Shown: in pieces, positions 25,513-26,612 of the stretch
Layout: each line of letters opens with the position of its first letter
Position numbering within the stretch: position 1 is the stretch's first letter
Assembly (NCBI GenBank): GCA_035403085.1
Contig: DAONEM010000028.1
Span: forward strand, 1-26,612
DNA length: 26,612 nt
Direction of reading: 5' to 3'
Origin: JAMOAD01 sp023621955
GTDB lineage: Bacteria > Acidobacteriota > Aminicenantia > JAMOAD01
The notes under the pieces: model-generated
The model's database searches: none
The model's input: the letters and a program-made list of their open reading frames with translations, nothing else
What the model was told of the DNA's origin: nothing
Translations under genes and position numbers: made by a program

Positions 25513-26612
25513 TTAACGACCCAAGCTGCTGGTAAGACTGGACTGAAGTAGTTGAAGCTGTGAAAGGGTTTGGTTGGCCTCGTTGTACTGATCGAAGAGA
25601 AGTTGTCTCTCCACCTCTAGACGTTCATTAAGCTGGGTGATCGTTTCGTTCACGTTCTGAATGTTCGAGTCCAGGGACTCGATCTCCCTGGTCAAAGAAC
25701 CCTCTGAGCCAGGGGAGGTGTTCATGATGGCTTCGATCTTCGAAGCGAGGTTCTCAACGACACCGAAGGTCGCCGTCACCGTCCCGTACTCTCCGGCGAT
25801 GCCCATGGCCCCGGAGATCATGAGTCCCGCCGCCGGGGTTCCCGTCGCGCCGGTCAGAACAGAGCCGGACCCCACCCCGGCATAGACGTTCCCCAAGGAA
25901 TCGGTGAAGGTCCCGGCGATATCGATCCCCTCCGCTGTCAGGAGGGATGTCCCGATTCCCGTCCCACCCGAGGCGACGTCGGATTGGACCGTAAAGGCGC
26001 CGTCACCACCGACGTTGGTGGTGTAGAAGTTCAGGATGTTCTCGTTCAGCGAGGCGGTCACGGGGACACTGTTGGTAGAGAGGGCGCCGTTGATCTTGCT
26101 CAGAACCGTCGCCGAATCGTCACCAGAAGAGAGATCTATGGAGAAGCTCTTGGTCCCGTAGGCAAAGGCGAGCCTCTCGTTCAGACTCAGGGCCGCCTCT
26201 ATTGCAGAACCGGCCGTGGCCTTCGCCTGGGGCGGGGTGGTGATGTTCACCCGGTAGGTTCCAGGGGTGGTGGACGAGCCGGCGGTCAGGTACTGGATCC
26301 GGGAATCCGTGGTGGAACCGGAGTTGCCCAGAATCTTCATGACCGAGTCGTAATCGTCGGAGAGGGCGTTGGCGAGACGGGAGAGGCCGTTGCTCTGGGC
26401 CGTCTTGTCCAGGTAGATGGTCCCGTCATTGTTCATCCTGACCCCGAGGTCGGAGAGTGTCTTGTAGTTCGCGTCTTCTCCTATCCCGGAGATTCTCGAG
26501 GAGACGAGAGTCTGGAGCTGCATTTGAATAGATCTAGCGGTCGAGCTCTTGGAGAGGGGCCCGGAGGTTTCGGTCTCGGTGTTGTAGGTGAACTGTTCGT
26601 TCAGATAGCTGA
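25513..26612 (-). CDS. fliD: Flagellar hook-associated protein 2 / filament cap FliD, 5' end outside window
   Basis: FliD caps the growing flagellar filament and guides flagellin insertion. The frame is open to the window edge, so about 365 C-terminal residues are visible and the N-terminus lies beyond 26612. The visible part starts SYLNEQFTYNTETE, followed by the FliD block GPLSKSSTARSIQMQLQTLV, then LSDLGVRMNNDGTIYLD. The variable surface domain (about 120-290 of the visible part) is Gly/Thr/Ser-rich. The C-terminal coiled coil LDSNIQNVNETITQLNERLEVE and the ending FDQYNEANQTLSQLQLLQSSL match the family. Stop at 25513, 11 nt before fliS. Confidence 0.93.
   Translation of the reverse strand, partial: SYLNEQFTYNTETETSGPLSKSSTARSIQMQLQTLVSSRISGIGEDANYKTLSDLGVRMNNDGTIYLDKTAQSNGLSRLANALSDDYDSVMKILGNSGSTTDSRIQYLTAGSSTTPGTYRVNITTPPQAKATAGSAIEAALSLNERLAFAYGTKSFSIDLSSGDDSATVLSKINGALSTNSVPVTASLNENILNFYTTNVGGDGAFTVQSDVASGGTGIGTSLLTAEGIDIAGTFTDSLGNVYAGVGSGSVLTGATGTPAAGLMISGAMGIAGEYGTVTATFGVVENLASKIEAIMNTSPGSEGSLTREIESLDSNIQNVNETITQLNERLEVERQLLFDQYNEANQTLSQLQLLQSSLTSSLGR

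Overview
The window is a gene-dense stretch of a bacterial chromosome at moderately high GC. Every supported gene lies on the minus strand, so transcription runs from high to low coordinates. The host is a Gram-negative (diderm) bacterium: it has a type IV pilus secretin, a predicted outer-membrane beta-barrel and two predicted lipoproteins. It also makes flagella and dTDP-rhamnose. No gene fixes the phylum. The archaeal-length AhcY, a Roadblock protein in the pilus operon and the HDOD hybrid kinase point to a non-enteric lineage, and I leave the taxon open.

Layout, in transcription order. (1) 26612-24751: the 3' part of fliD, then fliS and a small FliT/FlgN-like chaperone, i.e. the flagellar cap and export-chaperone cluster. 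(2) 24741-20810: a new unit with a near-consensus promoter whose -10 box lies 6 nt before the yjbQ start codon, which predicts a leaderless mRNA. It carries yjbQ, a DUF115/Maf motility-associated transferase, an outer-membrane beta-barrel protein and a YprB-like 3'-5' exonuclease. (3) 20686-12695: a type IV pilus operon with a clear sigma-70 type promoter, pilM-pilN-pilO-pilP-pilQ, extended by two predicted lipoproteins, a TPR protein with a long acidic linker and a Roadblock/LC7 protein. (4) 12669-3262: a metabolic unit with its own promoter, metK-ahcY-purF, then an HDOD-GAF-histidine kinase-receiver protein whose stop codon overlaps the start of ppdK. A strong intrinsic terminator follows ppdK. 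(5) 3209-1: the dTDP-L-rhamnose operon rfbA-rfbC-rfbD-rfbB, with rfbB cut by the window edge.

How they work together: metK and ahcY make S-adenosylmethionine and clear S-adenosylhomocysteine. purF starts purine synthesis, and ppdK interconverts pyruvate and PEP. The hybrid kinase translated just before PPDK is a candidate sensor of that metabolic state. PilM-N-O-P-Q form the inner-membrane alignment complex and outer-membrane secretin of a type IV pilus. The TPR/Roadblock pair resembles the kind of module that works with Ras-like GTPases in polar motility systems. The Maf-family protein beside the fliD cluster suggests flagellin glycosylation, and the rhamnose operon supplies a sugar nucleotide for surface polysaccharide or glycan.

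Tight packing is the rule. Many neighbours overlap by ATGA or GTGA, or are separated by under 20 nt with a purine-rich ribosome-binding site. No tRNA, rRNA, CRISPR array, insertion sequence or integrase was seen. No gene-free stretch exceeds 300 nt; the longest is 20602-20809.
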